DNA of 64,000 nucleotides, taken from Paraburkholderia sp. BL9I2N2 (GTDB lineage: Bacteria; Pseudomonadota; Gammaproteobacteria; Burkholderiales; Burkholderiaceae). The position numbers and the translations under genes are program-made. The stretch covers positions 1,488,001 through 1,552,000 of the forward strand of contig NZ_SMGP01000002.1 in assembly GCF_004339745.1 (NCBI RefSeq), given 5' to 3'. Below, piece by piece: positions 16,744 through 26,487 of the stretch. Position 1 is the stretch's first letter. Each line of letters begins with the position of its first letter. Under the pieces are notes generated by a model. The model did not search any database. It worked only from the letters and a program-made list of their open reading frames with translations, and was not told the DNA's origin.

Positions 16744-18243
16744 TCACACCATGTGTTCGACGACGTCGATCTGCGACGGCTTGTGGCCGACTTCGCACGC
16801 GAGAATCTTCTGTGCGCGGCCGTCGCGCATCACCATCACGCGATGACTCAGCCCGAGAATTTCTTCGAGCGTGTCGCCGGTCAGCACGACCGCTACACCT
16901 TCGGCCGTCAGTTCGCGAATCAGTTGATAGACCTCTTCTTTCGCGCCCACGTCGAGACCGCGCGTCGGATGATCCAGCACGAGAATCCGGCTGCCCGCAA
17001 AGCGCCATTTCGCCAGCACGACTTTCTGCTGATTGCCGCCCGACAGATTGCGGCACGACGCGGTGGGCCCAGGCGTCTTGATGTGCAAACGCTCGATCCA
17101 TTCATTGGCGATCGCGCGCTCGCTTCGCTTGTTGACCACGCCGCTGCGGCTCACCGCGGCGAGGCGCGGCAGCGTCAGATTCTCGGCCACGCTCATCTGC
17201 GTGACGAGTCCCTCGACCTTGCGTTCGCGCGGCACGTAGCCGATGCCGAGCGAGACCGCATGCGTGGCCTGTGCCCGCAAGCGGGTTCCGCCGACCAGCA
17301 CTTCGCCCGCGTCGAGCGACTCCAGCCCCGCAATTACGCGGCACAATTCCTCGCGCCCCGACCCGACCACGCCGGCCACCCCGAACACTTCGCCGCAATG
17401 CACGTCGAACGACACGCCTTTCAGCGTATGCCCGAGCGACGCGTTACGCACCGACAGCGCGACTTCGCCGCGGCACGGTTTCTGCAAATTCTCGCGGTAG
17501 TACTGGCCGTCCATCGTGCGGCCGACCATCAGTTCGTGCAGTTGTCCGACCGACGCATCCGCCGACGCCATGCCGGCCACCACCTTGCCGTCCTTCATCA
17601 CATAGACGCGGTCGCTCAGCGACAACAGTTCGTCGAGCCGGTGCGAGACGAACACGAACGACGCGCGCGCCTTCAGTTCACGCACGAGGCGAAACAGGAT
17701 CTCGATCTCCGCCGCTTCGAGCACCGACGTCGGCTCGTCGAGCAGAATGACCGGCATGCCGTCGGTGCGGCTCGCGAGCGACAGCGCCTTGGCGAGTTCG
17801 ACCATCTGCCGCTGCCCGAAGGTCAGGTCTTCGCATAACGTCAGCGGATCGATATCCAGGTGCACGGTGGCCAGTTCGGCGACTGCAGCGCGCTTGAGCT
17901 TTGCCCAGTTGACCCGGCCGAGCGTGAGAAACGGCTCCTCGCGGCCGAGAAACAGATTTTCAGCCACCGTCAGATTCGGCAGGATCGACTGTTCCTGATA
18001 GACCATCGCGATGCCTTTCGAGGTGGCATCGCGCGGATTTTTGATAACGAGCGGTTTGCCGTCGCGCAGAATCTCACCGGAATCCTGACGGTAGCCACCC
18101 GTCAGCAATTTCATCAGCGTCGACTTGCCCGCACCGTTTTCGCCGATCAACCCGACGATCTCGTTCGGCCGGATTTCGATCGACACGTCGTTGAGCGCCA
18201 GCACGCCGGGGAAACGCTTGGTGACGTTCTTGAGTGTGAGCAT
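16744..18243 (-). CDS. Sugar ABC transporter ATP-binding protein (RbsA/MglA type)
   Basis: A 499-aa tandem ABC ATPase energising a ribose-type importer. Domain 1 has Walker A GENGAGKSTL, signature-region LTFGQRQMVELAKAL and Walker B VILLDEPTS. Domain 2 has a degenerate Walker A (VVGSGREEL) and LSGGNQQKVVLAKW, as usual for the family. Its stop is 7 bases before the frameshifted permease and its start is 19 bases after the intact permease. The order on the minus strand is binding protein, permease, ATPase, second permease. Confidence 0.95.
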   Translation of the reverse strand: MLTLKNVTKRFPGVLALNDVSIEIRPNEIVGLIGENGAGKSTLMKLLTGGYRQDSGEILRDGKPLVIKNPRDATSKGIAMVYQEQSILPNLTVAENLFLGREEPFLTLGRVNWAKLKRAAVAELATVHLDIDPLTLCEDLTFGQRQMVELAKALSLASRTDGMPVILLDEPTSVLEAAEIEILFRLVRELKARASFVFVSHRLDELLSLSDRVYVMKDGKVVAGMASADASVGQLHELMVGRTMDGQYYRENLQKPCRGEVALSVRNASLGHTLKGVSFDVHCGEVFGVAGVVGSGREELCRVIAGLESLDAGEVLVGGTRLRAQATHAVSLGIGYVPRERKVEGLVTQMSVAENLTLPRLAAVSRSGVVNKRSERAIANEWIERLHIKTPGPTASCRNLSGGNQQKVVLAKWRFAGSRILVLDHPTRGLDVGAKEEVYQLIRELTAEGVAVVLTGDTLEEILGLSHRVMVMRDGRAQKILACEVGHKPSQIDVVEHMV

Positions 18244-18262
18244 CGTGGTGTCTCCCTATCCG

Positions 18263-19291
18263 TTACTTGACGATGCGGCGGCGCGAGCGATTCAACGCCA
18301 GCGTCACGGCAACGATGATCAGCACGCCCTGAATGCCCTGCTGCACATACGGCGGCACGCCGAGCAACACCATGCCGTTGGCGAGCACGACCACCACTAG
18401 CGTACCGATCAGCGTGTTGAGCGGACCGCCATTGCCGCCCGCGAGCGACGTGCCGCCCACCACGATCGCGGTGATCGCAACGAACAACTGGCCGTTGGCG
18501 ATCATCGCGTGACCCTGCCCGTATTGCGCAACCGCGAGAATGCCGGTCACCCCGTAGAACGCACCGGCGAGCGCGAACACCGCGATGCGCACGCGCGAGA
18601 TCCGTACCCCGCTCAGCCGCGCCAGGTCCTCGCCGCCGCCGATCGCGAGCGTATGGCGGCCGAGAATCGTATGGCGGTGCACGAACCACGCGAGCCCGAG
18701 CGCCAGCACGCCGATCCAGACCGACAGCGGCAGGCCGAAGTAGCGCGTGATCGAAATCGAACGCAACGCCGTGTCGCTCACGCGGATCGTATTGCCCGAC
18801 AGCACCGCGGTGCCGATGCCGGTCGCCACGAAGCCGACCGCGAGCGTGGTGATGAACGACGGAATGCGCAGAAACACGTGCAGTACGCCGTTGGCCAGAC
18901 CCAGCACCACGCCCGCCGCGACGCCGATGGCCAGCACCCACAGGCCGAAGTGATTGTCGTTGTACGAGTTCTCGACCAGCATCGACACGGCGATCGCCGC
19001 CACCGCGACAATCCCCTCCGCCGACAGATCGATGCTGCCGAGCTGGATCACGAACGTGCCGCCGAGCGCGATCGTCAGCGGGATCACGGCGGCAATCGCG
19101 ATCCGCGACAGGTTCATCGGGTCGAAAAAGTCATGATTGAGCGCGCCAATGCACAGGCCCAGCGCCACCAGCACCAGCAACGGCGAGTAACGCCGCAGCA
19201 GTGCGCGCACGGCTGCGGGGCCGTGCGCGGACGCGGGAGATTGAGCGGCCTGCACGGCGTGCCGGGAAGAAGTCGCGGTGAGCTTGTTCAT
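18263..19291 (-). CDS. Sugar ABC transporter permease (RbsC-like)
   Basis: A 342-aa inner-membrane permease of the ribose/xylose family. Hydrophobic helices are separated by the family motifs LGGTFVIQLGSIDLSAEGIV, FLRIPSFITTLAVGFVATG, GVRISRVRIAVFALAGAF and TAIVVGGTSLAGGNGGPLNT. ATG 19291 overlaps the stop of the binding-protein gene (ATGA), fixing the start. It probably pairs with the product of the frameshifted permease gene. Confidence 0.94.
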   Translation of the reverse strand: MNKLTATSSRHAVQAAQSPASAHGPAAVRALLRRYSPLLVLVALGLCIGALNHDFFDPMNLSRIAIAAVIPLTIALGGTFVIQLGSIDLSAEGIVAVAAIAVSMLVENSYNDNHFGLWVLAIGVAAGVVLGLANGVLHVFLRIPSFITTLAVGFVATGIGTAVLSGNTIRVSDTALRSISITRYFGLPLSVWIGVLALGLAWFVHRHTILGRHTLAIGGGEDLARLSGVRISRVRIAVFALAGAFYGVTGILAVAQYGQGHAMIANGQLFVAITAIVVGGTSLAGGNGGPLNTLIGTLVVVVLANGMVLLGVPPYVQQGIQGVLIIVAVTLALNRSRRRIVK

Positions 19292-20367
19292 CGATACACC
19301 ACTGGCCCGGCAACGCGGGCATAAAGGTTGTTCCATTCCGCCTTCGGTGAGGCGGCGCGCGCGATCACGTCCTGAACGTTGGTCTTCGTGACGAACGTCG
19401 CGGTGCAGAACGACTCACGGCGGTCCTTTGCGAGCGTCGCCAGGTCGACTTTCTTGTCCTTCGCCTGGAGCCCCATCGAGAGACCGATGCCGCCGAGCCA
19501 GTACGGGTCCCAATCGACCGATGCGATCAGCTCGCCGGTCTTGATCGCAACGAGTCCCGGCTGCGTGCCGTCCATGCCGGTCACCGGAATCTGGCCGGCC
19601 AGACCTTCGGCGCGCAACGCCTCGATCGCACCGAGCGCCATGTCGTCGTTCGCGGCCCACACGCCTTTGATCTTCGAATTGAAGCGCGTCATCCAGGCCT
19701 GCATGATCGGAAACGCCTTCTGCGAGTTCCAGTCGGCGACCTGAAAGTCGAGTAACTGGATGCCGGGGAACTTCTTCAAGGCTGCATCGAGACCGGCCTT
19801 GCGCTCGATCGCCGGCACGTTGCTGAAGATGCCGCCGAGCGCGACCACGCCGCCCTTGCCACCCATCGACTTGAAAAGCTGCGTGGCCGTTTCCTCGCCA
19901 TACGCGACGCCGTCGTAAGAAAGATGCGCCACGTAGTTCGGATTGAAGTCCCACGGGTGCAGGTCCTTCGGCTTGTTCCAGATCGTCGTGACATACGCGC
20001 CAGCCTTCGAGCAGGCTTCGACGATCACGCGGGCGTCGGCGGAATCGTTCGGGTCGACGTTGAGCATGAGATTGCCGCCGGTCTTCTGCAGCAACGCGCG
20101 GATATCCGCGATGCCTTTCTCGGAACTGCCCTCGGTCGTGAGCGGCACATACGGCAAACCGACGCTCTTCGCGAAGCTTTGCGCGCCCTTGTTGAACGCC
20201 GTGTAGTACGGGTTGGTCAGCGAACGGAACGAGCAGGCGAGCGTGGTCTGCCCCGCGCCGAACGAGAGGCCCGACATGCCGCCACCCGCGACGGCGAATG
20301 CCGCGCCCGCGCCGAGCTTGATGAAGTCGCGGCGTGATACGCCTGCGCGTTGATCCTGTCTGTTCAT
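19288..20367 (-). CDS. Sugar ABC transporter substrate-binding protein with Tat signal
   Basis: A 359-aa periplasmic binding protein of the RbsB/LacI-like type (Peripla_BP_4). A twin-arginine signal is clear: SRRDFIKLGAGAAFAVAGGG, with the Arg pair at residues 12-13. Folding before export is unusual for sugar-binding proteins of this family, which mostly use Sec. The mature domain shows TLACSFRSLTNPYYTAFNKG, AANDDMALGAIEAL and TGMDGTQPGLVAIK. GGAGGAGA lies just before ATG 20367. It leads the transporter genes and follows the GMC oxidoreductase by 128 bases. Confidence 0.93.
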   Translation of the reverse strand: MNRQDQRAGVSRRDFIKLGAGAAFAVAGGGMSGLSFGAGQTTLACSFRSLTNPYYTAFNKGAQSFAKSVGLPYVPLTTEGSSEKGIADIRALLQKTGGNLMLNVDPNDSADARVIVEACSKAGAYVTTIWNKPKDLHPWDFNPNYVAHLSYDGVAYGEETATQLFKSMGGKGGVVALGGIFSNVPAIERKAGLDAALKKFPGIQLLDFQVADWNSQKAFPIMQAWMTRFNSKIKGVWAANDDMALGAIEALRAEGLAGQIPVTGMDGTQPGLVAIKTGELIASVDWDPYWLGGIGLSMGLQAKDKKVDLATLAKDRRESFCTATFVTKTNVQDVIARAASPKAEWNNLYARVAGPVVYR

Positions 20368-20495
20368 GATGTCTCCTCCGAGCAAAAGAACCCTCTCTTC
20401 AGGGCCGTGTATAAATAACCGGATATTTACCCCAAGGAAGAGATACGCAATCATTCCGCGTACCCTTCCTCAGTCCTGCTTGCGCAACTCCGGCA

Positions 20496-22169
20496 TCAAA
20501 CCGCGGCCGCAGCGGACTCGCGCGTCGCGCGTCCGGAAGTGCCCGCGAGCGCGCCCGGCATGGGCACGGGTTGCGCTACCAGCCCGCGAATCAGATCGGC
20601 GGCCTTTTCCGCGATCATCAACGTGGGCGCATTCGTGTTCGAGCTGACGATGCGCGGCATCACCGACGAGTCCGCGACTCGCAAACCCTCGATGCCACGC
20701 ACGCGCAATTGCGGATCGACAACCGACAACTCGTCCACGCCCATCTTGCAGGTGCCGACCGGGTGATAGCCCGTGCGTCCGTACTGCTGCGCGTAGGTTT
20801 CGTATTCGGCCTGCGTGCGCACCTTGCCACCCGGAAAATGCTCGCTCCGGACGTACTTGCGCAGCGCGTTCTGACTCATGATTTCGCGGCTCTGCCGAAT
20901 GCCGTCGACGGCGACCTTCAGGTCGTACGGATCGCGAATATAGGCTGGATCGATCAGCGGCGCATCGGCGGGATCGGCGCTGTGCAACGTCACGCTGCCG
21001 CGGCTGCGCGGACGCAGGAAGTACGAGTTGAGCGTGCAACCCGAACCGGACGGCACCGGCGGCACACCGGCCTCGACCCCCGCACCGGGCAGGAAATGGA
21101 ATTGCAGATCGGGAGTCGGCACACTGCTGTCCGAGTACCAGAACGCGCCGCCTTCGGCGATATTCGACGTCACCGGTCCCTTGTTGAACAGTTTGTACTC
21201 GAGTCCGGCGAGCAACATCATGTGCTTTTTCGCGTACTTGTCGAGACTATAGGGGCCGTTGAGTTCGTAGACGATGTCGATGTCGAAGTGGTCCTGCAGA
21301 TTCTGTCCGACGCCGTTCAGCGCATGCACGGGCTTCACGCCGACGCGCTCCAGATCTTCTGCGCGGCCGATCCCGGAGAGCATCAACAGTTTCGGCGAGC
21401 CGATCGCACCGGCGGTCACGATCACCTCGCGTTCGGCGCGCGCAACCGTCACGTTCGCGCGCTCGCCGCGCGGCGCGAATTCGACACCGACCGCGCGGCC
21501 GTTCTCGATCACGACGCGCGACACGAGACAGTCCGTGCGAACCGTGAGATTGGGCCGCGAGCGCGCATCACGCAGATAGCCGACCGCGGCACTGCAGCGT
21601 TTGCCATTGCGCTGCGTGACCTGATACACGCCCACGCCTTCCTGCTGCGCGCCGTTGAAATCGCTGTTGTACGGCATGCCGGCTTCCTGGCCCGCGAGCA
21701 CGAACGCCTTGGTCAGTTCGTTGACGCTGATGAGATCGGACACGCCGAGCGGGCCGCCCACGCCGTGATATTCGTTGCACAGGCGCTCGTTGTCTTCCAT
21801 GCGGCGCAGGTACGGCAGCACGCCGTCGCGAAAGCCCCAGCCGGTGCAGCCGTCGCGTTCCCAGCCGTCGTAGTCGGCGGGCTGGCCGCGCGTGTAGACC
21901 ATCGCATTGATCGAGCCGCCGCCGCCGAGCACGCGACCTTGTGCGAACGGTATCTGGCGGCGCTGCGTTTCCGCTGCCGCCGTCGTGCGATAACCCCAGG
22001 TCAGCGGACCGCCCGTCATCTTGAAGAAGCCGACGGGCATGTGGATATACGGATCGGTATCGGCGGGGCCGGCTTCGAGCAACAGCACACGGTTGCCGGC
22101 GTCCTCGCTCAGACGCGCCGCCAGCGCACAACCCGCCGCGCCGCCACCTACGATCACATAGTCATACAT
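20496..22169 (-). CDS. GMC-family FAD-dependent oxidoreductase (choline/alcohol dehydrogenase-like)
   Basis: A 557-aa flavoprotein that oxidises a primary or secondary alcohol. The N-terminal FAD motif is YDYVIVGGGAAGCALAARLS. The first GMC signature is around GRVLGGGGSINAMVYTRGQP and the second is VTAGAIGSPKLLMLSGIG. The catalytic His lies in the C-terminal YHPVGTCKMG and the Asn in the SSNTNAPTLMIAEKAAD segment. Length is typical of BetA-like enzymes. With the next gene upstream (aldehyde dehydrogenase) it forms an alcohol to aldehyde to acid pair; the transporter genes downstream suggest the substrate is imported. Confidence 0.93.
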   Translation of the reverse strand: MYDYVIVGGGAAGCALAARLSEDAGNRVLLLEAGPADTDPYIHMPVGFFKMTGGPLTWGYRTTAAAETQRRQIPFAQGRVLGGGGSINAMVYTRGQPADYDGWERDGCTGWGFRDGVLPYLRRMEDNERLCNEYHGVGGPLGVSDLISVNELTKAFVLAGQEAGMPYNSDFNGAQQEGVGVYQVTQRNGKRCSAAVGYLRDARSRPNLTVRTDCLVSRVVIENGRAVGVEFAPRGERANVTVARAEREVIVTAGAIGSPKLLMLSGIGRAEDLERVGVKPVHALNGVGQNLQDHFDIDIVYELNGPYSLDKYAKKHMMLLAGLEYKLFNKGPVTSNIAEGGAFWYSDSSVPTPDLQFHFLPGAGVEAGVPPVPSGSGCTLNSYFLRPRSRGSVTLHSADPADAPLIDPAYIRDPYDLKVAVDGIRQSREIMSQNALRKYVRSEHFPGGKVRTQAEYETYAQQYGRTGYHPVGTCKMGVDELSVVDPQLRVRGIEGLRVADSSVMPRIVSSNTNAPTLMIAEKAADLIRGLVAQPVPMPGALAGTSGRATRESAAAAV

Positions 22170-22264
22170 TGCTGTCTCCGATACGGTTTTCTACGGTCAC
22201 ACGCTGCGCGTGATCCGGATGTTGCGTGCGGCTCTTCACGGCCGCTCGATCAATTCAACGGGTG

Positions 22265-23773
22265 TTACGCGATCCAGCGCGGCCGCTTGCCGAGTTGGAC
22301 ATGCACCGACTTCAGCTCCGTGTATTCCTCCACGCCATAACGGCCCGTTTCGCGGCCGATGCCCGACTGCTTGACGCCGCCGATCGGCATTTCGGGGCCG
22401 CCGGTAATCGTGCAATTCACCCAGATACGGCCCGCCTGAACCTCGCGGAAGCTGCTGATCGCACCTTGCAGGTCGCGCGTCCAGATGCTGGCGGCGAGGC
22501 CATATGGCACGCCGTTCGCCAACTGGATCGCCTCTTCGAATGTATCGAACGGCGTGACCGACAACACCGGTCCGAAGATCTCTTCCTGCGCCAGTGCGCT
22601 TTGCGGTCGCACGTTGCGGAACAAGGTCGGTTGGATAAAGAAACGCTCACCGTCGCTGGTCGCCTCACCGCCGTGAACCAGTTGTGCGCCGTCACGCCGG
22701 CCCGCGTCGATGAAGCCGCGAATCTTCTCGAACTGACGTGCTTCCACGATCGCGCCGACATGGTTCGATGCATCGAGCGGATCGCCCACGCGCACTTTCT
22801 CAAAGACGGCCTTTACGCGCGCGACGAGTTCCTCTTCCACCGAACGATGCACGACGAGCCGGCTGCCCGATACGCAGCACTGTCCCGCGTTAAAGCAGAT
22901 GCCGAAGGCAATGGCGTCGGCGGCATCGTCGAGATCGGCGTCCGAGAAAACGATTTGCGGATTCTTGCCGCCGAGTTCCAGCCCGACCTTCTTCATGTTG
23001 CCGCCGGCCGCGGTGAGTACGGAGCGGCCAACCGGCGTCGAGCCGGTGAACGACACCATGTCGACGTCCATATGCTCGGCGAGCGCCTGACCGACCACCG
23101 AGCCGAGCCCCGTCACCACGTTCACGACGCCGTCCGGCAAGCCGGCTTCGCTCAGCAGTGCGGCAAGCTTCAGCGTGGTGGTCGAGGTGAGTTCAGCCGG
23201 TTTGACGACAGCCGTGCAACCCGCGGCGAGCACGAACGGCAGACGCTCGGAAAGAATGAAGAACGGAAAATTCCATGGCGTGACGATGCCGACGACACCA
23301 ATCGGTTGGCGCACCGTCAAGCCGAACAGATCAGCGCCCAGCGTGTCGTGCGAATCGCCGTGCACGATGCGTGCGAGACCGGCCGCATATTCCCAGATGC
23401 CTGCCGCCGCATTGATCTCGCCGCGCGATTGGCCGATCGGCTTGCCGCTTTCCAGCGTTTCCAGATACGCCAGCGTTTCGACGTTGTCGCGGATCAGACG
23501 TGCGGTTTTCAGCAGCACGGTGGCGCGCTGCTCGCCCGACAGGCGCGACCAGCGGCCGTCGTCGAACGCGCGGCGCGCGCTGGCGACCGCTGCGTTCAGA
23601 TCGTCGACGGATGCGCGCACCGTGGCCGTGACCGGCACGCCGTGGCCCGGGCTCTTGCGCTCGACGAACTCGGCGGTGCTGCCCGCGTAGTCCTTGCCGT
23701 CGATAAACATCGGCGTGCGCAGCGGCTCCACCGGAAGACGAAGCGTTGCTGCGAGTTCATTCAGATTGCTCAT
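22265..23773 (-). CDS. Aldehyde dehydrogenase family protein
   Basis: A 502-aa NAD(P)-dependent aldehyde dehydrogenase. Visible motifs are the cofactor region VTPWNFPFFILSERLPFVLAAG, GSTPVGRSVL, the catalytic Glu in LELGGKNPQIV and the catalytic Cys in FNAGQCCVSGSRL. The C-terminal oligomerisation region ends with YGVEEYTELKSVHV. It is the first gene of the minus-strand run toward the GMC oxidoreductase and ABC genes, and is divergent from a TetR regulator 213 bases away, which probably controls it. Confidence 0.94.
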   Translation of the reverse strand: MSNLNELAATLRLPVEPLRTPMFIDGKDYAGSTAEFVERKSPGHGVPVTATVRASVDDLNAAVASARRAFDDGRWSRLSGEQRATVLLKTARLIRDNVETLAYLETLESGKPIGQSRGEINAAAGIWEYAAGLARIVHGDSHDTLGADLFGLTVRQPIGVVGIVTPWNFPFFILSERLPFVLAAGCTAVVKPAELTSTTTLKLAALLSEAGLPDGVVNVVTGLGSVVGQALAEHMDVDMVSFTGSTPVGRSVLTAAGGNMKKVGLELGGKNPQIVFSDADLDDAADAIAFGICFNAGQCCVSGSRLVVHRSVEEELVARVKAVFEKVRVGDPLDASNHVGAIVEARQFEKIRGFIDAGRRDGAQLVHGGEATSDGERFFIQPTLFRNVRPQSALAQEEIFGPVLSVTPFDTFEEAIQLANGVPYGLAASIWTRDLQGAISSFREVQAGRIWVNCTITGGPEMPIGGVKQSGIGRETGRYGVEEYTELKSVHVQLGKRPRWIA

Positions 23774-23986
23774 TCCTGTCTCCAGAGTTTGCGTTCACGC
23801 GGGCGCTGAAACGCGCGCCGCGCGCGAGGTAAACCGGTTCGGCAAGACAATGCTTCTGGCATTTTTGGCGCCCATTCTGCACCATCCAGTTACTTCCTCG
23901 CAATGCCTTTTTGGTCTATAGTCGCTGACACGACACCAGATCGACCGACACCGTTCCCTCACACTTTTTTCCTGCGACCAGCCAAC

Positions 23987-24670
23987 ATGACTCTTGCGAG
24001 CACGCCCCCGGGCCGGGCATCGAAAACGGCCCAAGCCGGCGCCGCGCAACCGCCGCGGCAACGCGACCCCGAAGTCACCCGGGCACGCATTCTCGAAGCC
24101 GCCAAGAAGGAGTTCGCCAAACTCGGCCTCGCCGGCGCTCGCGTCGAAGCCATTGCCACGCGCGCCAAGGCCAACAAGCGGATGATCTATCACTACTTCG
24201 GCAGCAAGGAGGAGTTGTTCCAGGCTGTGCTCGAAGATGCTTACGCCGACATCCGCTCTGCCGAACTGAAGCTGAACCTCGACCACCTCTCGCCCGAAGA
24301 CGCGATCGTCGCGCTCACCACGCACACGTGGAACTACTACCTGAAGAACCCTGAGTTCATGACGCTCGTGAACAGCGAGAATCTTCACAAGGCACGCCAC
24401 GTGAAGAAGTCCGAACGGTTCAAGGAACTGCATCATGGTTTCATCTCGATGCTGCAACGCATAATCGATCGGGGCGTCGAAGCGGGCGTGTTTCGCGCGG
24501 GCGTCGATGCAAGGCAACTGCACATCACCATGGCGGCAGTCGGCTACTACTACCTGACCAATCGCTTCACGAGCGGTGTGATCTTCGACATCGACTTCAT
24601 GAGCAAAGAGGCTTTGAAAAACCGTCTCGACTTCAATATCGAAACCGTTCTGCGCCTGCTGCGCCCCTGA
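23987..24670 (+). CDS. TetR-family transcriptional regulator
   Basis: A 227-aa repressor-type regulator. The helix-turn-helix is RARILEAAKKEFAKLGLAGA with RVEAIATRAKANKRMIYHYF. The tail FDIDFMSKEALKNRLDFN is common in TetR regulators of catabolic genes in proteobacteria. ATG 23987 follows the less conserved open frame from 23903. It lies between the divergent aldehyde dehydrogenase operon and the convergent CoA-transferase gene, so it is the probable local regulator. The sequence 23886-23899 (CCATCCAGTTACTT) shares pieces with the palindrome at 26353. Confidence 0.9.
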   Translation: MTLASTPPGRASKTAQAGAAQPPRQRDPEVTRARILEAAKKEFAKLGLAGARVEAIATRAKANKRMIYHYFGSKEELFQAVLEDAYADIRSAELKLNLDHLSPEDAIVALTTHTWNYYLKNPEFMTLVNSENLHKARHVKKSERFKELHHGFISMLQRIIDRGVEAGVFRAGVDARQLHITMAAVGYYYLTNRFTSGVIFDIDFMSKEALKNRLDFNIETVLRLLRP

Positions 24671-24725
24671 TCGCCGTGACGGCTGAAGCGCCCGGATACG
24701 GCGCTTCACGTCACCGCGAGCGGCG

Positions 24726-26298
24726 TCAGGCCACTCTGGCATGTGCTTCATTTGAGGGTGCTTCACGCGCTTCATTTTTTCCTCGCGCCAACAGTGCCTC
24801 GTCGACGAGCGGACGGAACGCCATACGCGCCAACACATCACGCTCGACATCGACACCTTCCGCCACTTCGATCAAACGCACGCCATTCTCTTCGAGACGG
24901 AACACGGCCCGCTCCGTCACGTACAACACTTCCTGCTTCGCGATACGCGCCTGCTCGCCGCTAAACGTAATGTGCTGCACGCGTTCGACGAGCTTCGGCA
25001 CGCTGCCCGGCGCCACGATCTTCACGCCCGCGCCGGCCTGTTCGACCTGCAACCCCTTCGCTTCGAAACTGCCGCAAAACACGATCTTTCGCGCGCCCTG
25101 AGTGATGTCGATGAAACCACCCGGCCCCACCACCGTCGCACCAAGCTTCGACACGTTGATGTTGCCTTCGCCATCCATTTCGCCCATGCCGAGGAACGTG
25201 ATGTCCACGCCGCCGCCGCTATAAAAATCGAACTGGTCGACGCTCGAGAGGATCGCCTCCGCGTTGCGCGCGGTGCCGAACATCGGCCCGTCGAGCATCG
25301 CGCCGTTGTGAATGCCCTGCTCGACCGAACCCCAGAACGTACCGAGCCGACCGTGTTGCGCGAGCACGCCGGGAATGCCGCCCGGAATGCCGAAACCGAA
25401 ATTCGCCGACTGTCCCTCATGCAATTCCTGCGCGGCGCGCGCTGCGATGATGTAGCGGATGCCCGTGGGAATTTCGTAGAAACCGTCGTCGATCGGGCTC
25501 AGTGATTCGCCGCTCAGCGCCGGGTCGTAATCGGCGACCACGCATTGCACCTGCTCCCGCGTCTCGACGAGCGTATCGACGAGAATCCCCGGAATACGTA
25601 CGAGACGCGCCGGCACATAGCCCTGCGTGGTGCGCTCCTTGACCTGCACGATCACGCGGCCACCGCTGTTATGAGCGGCAAGCGCCGCGGCGTATGTGTC
25701 GAGATCGGCAGGCTCGCGGCGCAGCGTGACGTTGCCGCACGCATCGGCTGACGAACCGCGCACGATCGCGAAGTCCACCTTGAACGGCTTGTAGCGCAGG
25801 TATTCGCGCCCATCCAGTTCGATCAGTTCGACCAGGTCTTCACTGGCGCGCGCGTTGATCTTGCCGCCATCGATACGCGGATCGACAAAAGTACGCAAGC
25901 CGACATGCGTGACCAGCCCCGGCCGCCCCGCGCCGATTTCGCGCAGCAGCGTGGAAATCGCACCGGCGGGAAAGCTATAGGCCTCGAACGCGTTGTCTTG
26001 TGCCATCTGCTGCATCGCCGGCGACCAGCCTCCAATGTCCGCCGATCACGCGCCGCACCATGCCGGCGTGTGCAAACCGTGAGAGCCCGCTGCTCTTGCC
26101 GTCGCCGATACCCAGCGCGTGAACCACCGTCAGGTCACGCGGATGTCCCGTCCGAAGAAAGCGCTGTTCGAGCGCCGCGAGCACGGCGTCCGGCTCGAGC
26201 AGACCGCCGCCGGAACCGGCCAGCGCAATGGTCGCACCGTCGAAAATTTGCCCGGCCGCCTTGGCGGCATCCATCCACTTATCCAAACCATCCTCCAC
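24726..26298 (-). pseudogene. Acyl-CoA:carboxylate CoA-transferase (Pct/YdiF family), frameshifted
   Basis: Two adjacent frames together encode about 523 aa of a propionate-CoA-transferase-type enzyme. The N-terminal part is 26298-26032 (MEDGLDKWMDAAKAAGQIFD to KRVIGGHW-type VRRVIGGHW). The remainder is 26030-24726 (SPAMQQMAQDNAFEAYSFPA to the C-terminus). One extra T at 26031 separates them; removing it gives GGHWGWSPAMQQMAQD, the family consensus. The active-site Glu is probably in GSVEQGIHNG. The enzyme would activate a carboxylate with CoA, preceding the acyl-CoA dehydrogenase encoded divergently. As written it is broken. Confidence 0.88.
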
Positions 26299-26319
26299 TC
26301 AGATCGGCCTCAAACCTCG

Positions 26320-26349
26320 TTGACAGCAGCGATTCGTTGGTCTTAAATA
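26320..26349 (+). promoter_or_regulatory. Sigma-70 promoter for the acyl-CoA dehydrogenase operon
   Basis: TTGACA (26320-26325) and TAAATA (26344-26349) are separated by 18 bases, a near-consensus vegetative promoter reading rightward. The start of transcription would fall near 26356, inside the first palindrome, and about 130 bases before the first gene. Confidence 0.6.
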
Positions 26350-26352
26350 ACG

Positions 26353-26384
26353 AACCAGTTGGTTACTTGTTGCCAATGTTGGCA
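26353..26384. promoter_or_regulatory. Two tandem operator-like palindromes
   Basis: AACCAGTTGGTT (26353-26364; arms AACCA/TGGTT) and TGCCAATGTTGGCA (26371-26384; arms TGCCAA/TTGGCA) share a CCA-x-TGG core. They sit immediately after the -10 box, where a bound repressor would block transcription. The TetR regulator at 23987 is the nearest candidate. Confidence 0.6.
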
Positions 26385-26487
26385 CAGGGAATCACGTAAT
26401 TCAAGTAGCGATGCGCGAGGCTCGGGTTTACCTGAACGAGCCCGATCAGACGCAAAAACAGGTACCGATCATTACGATGGAGACAGC

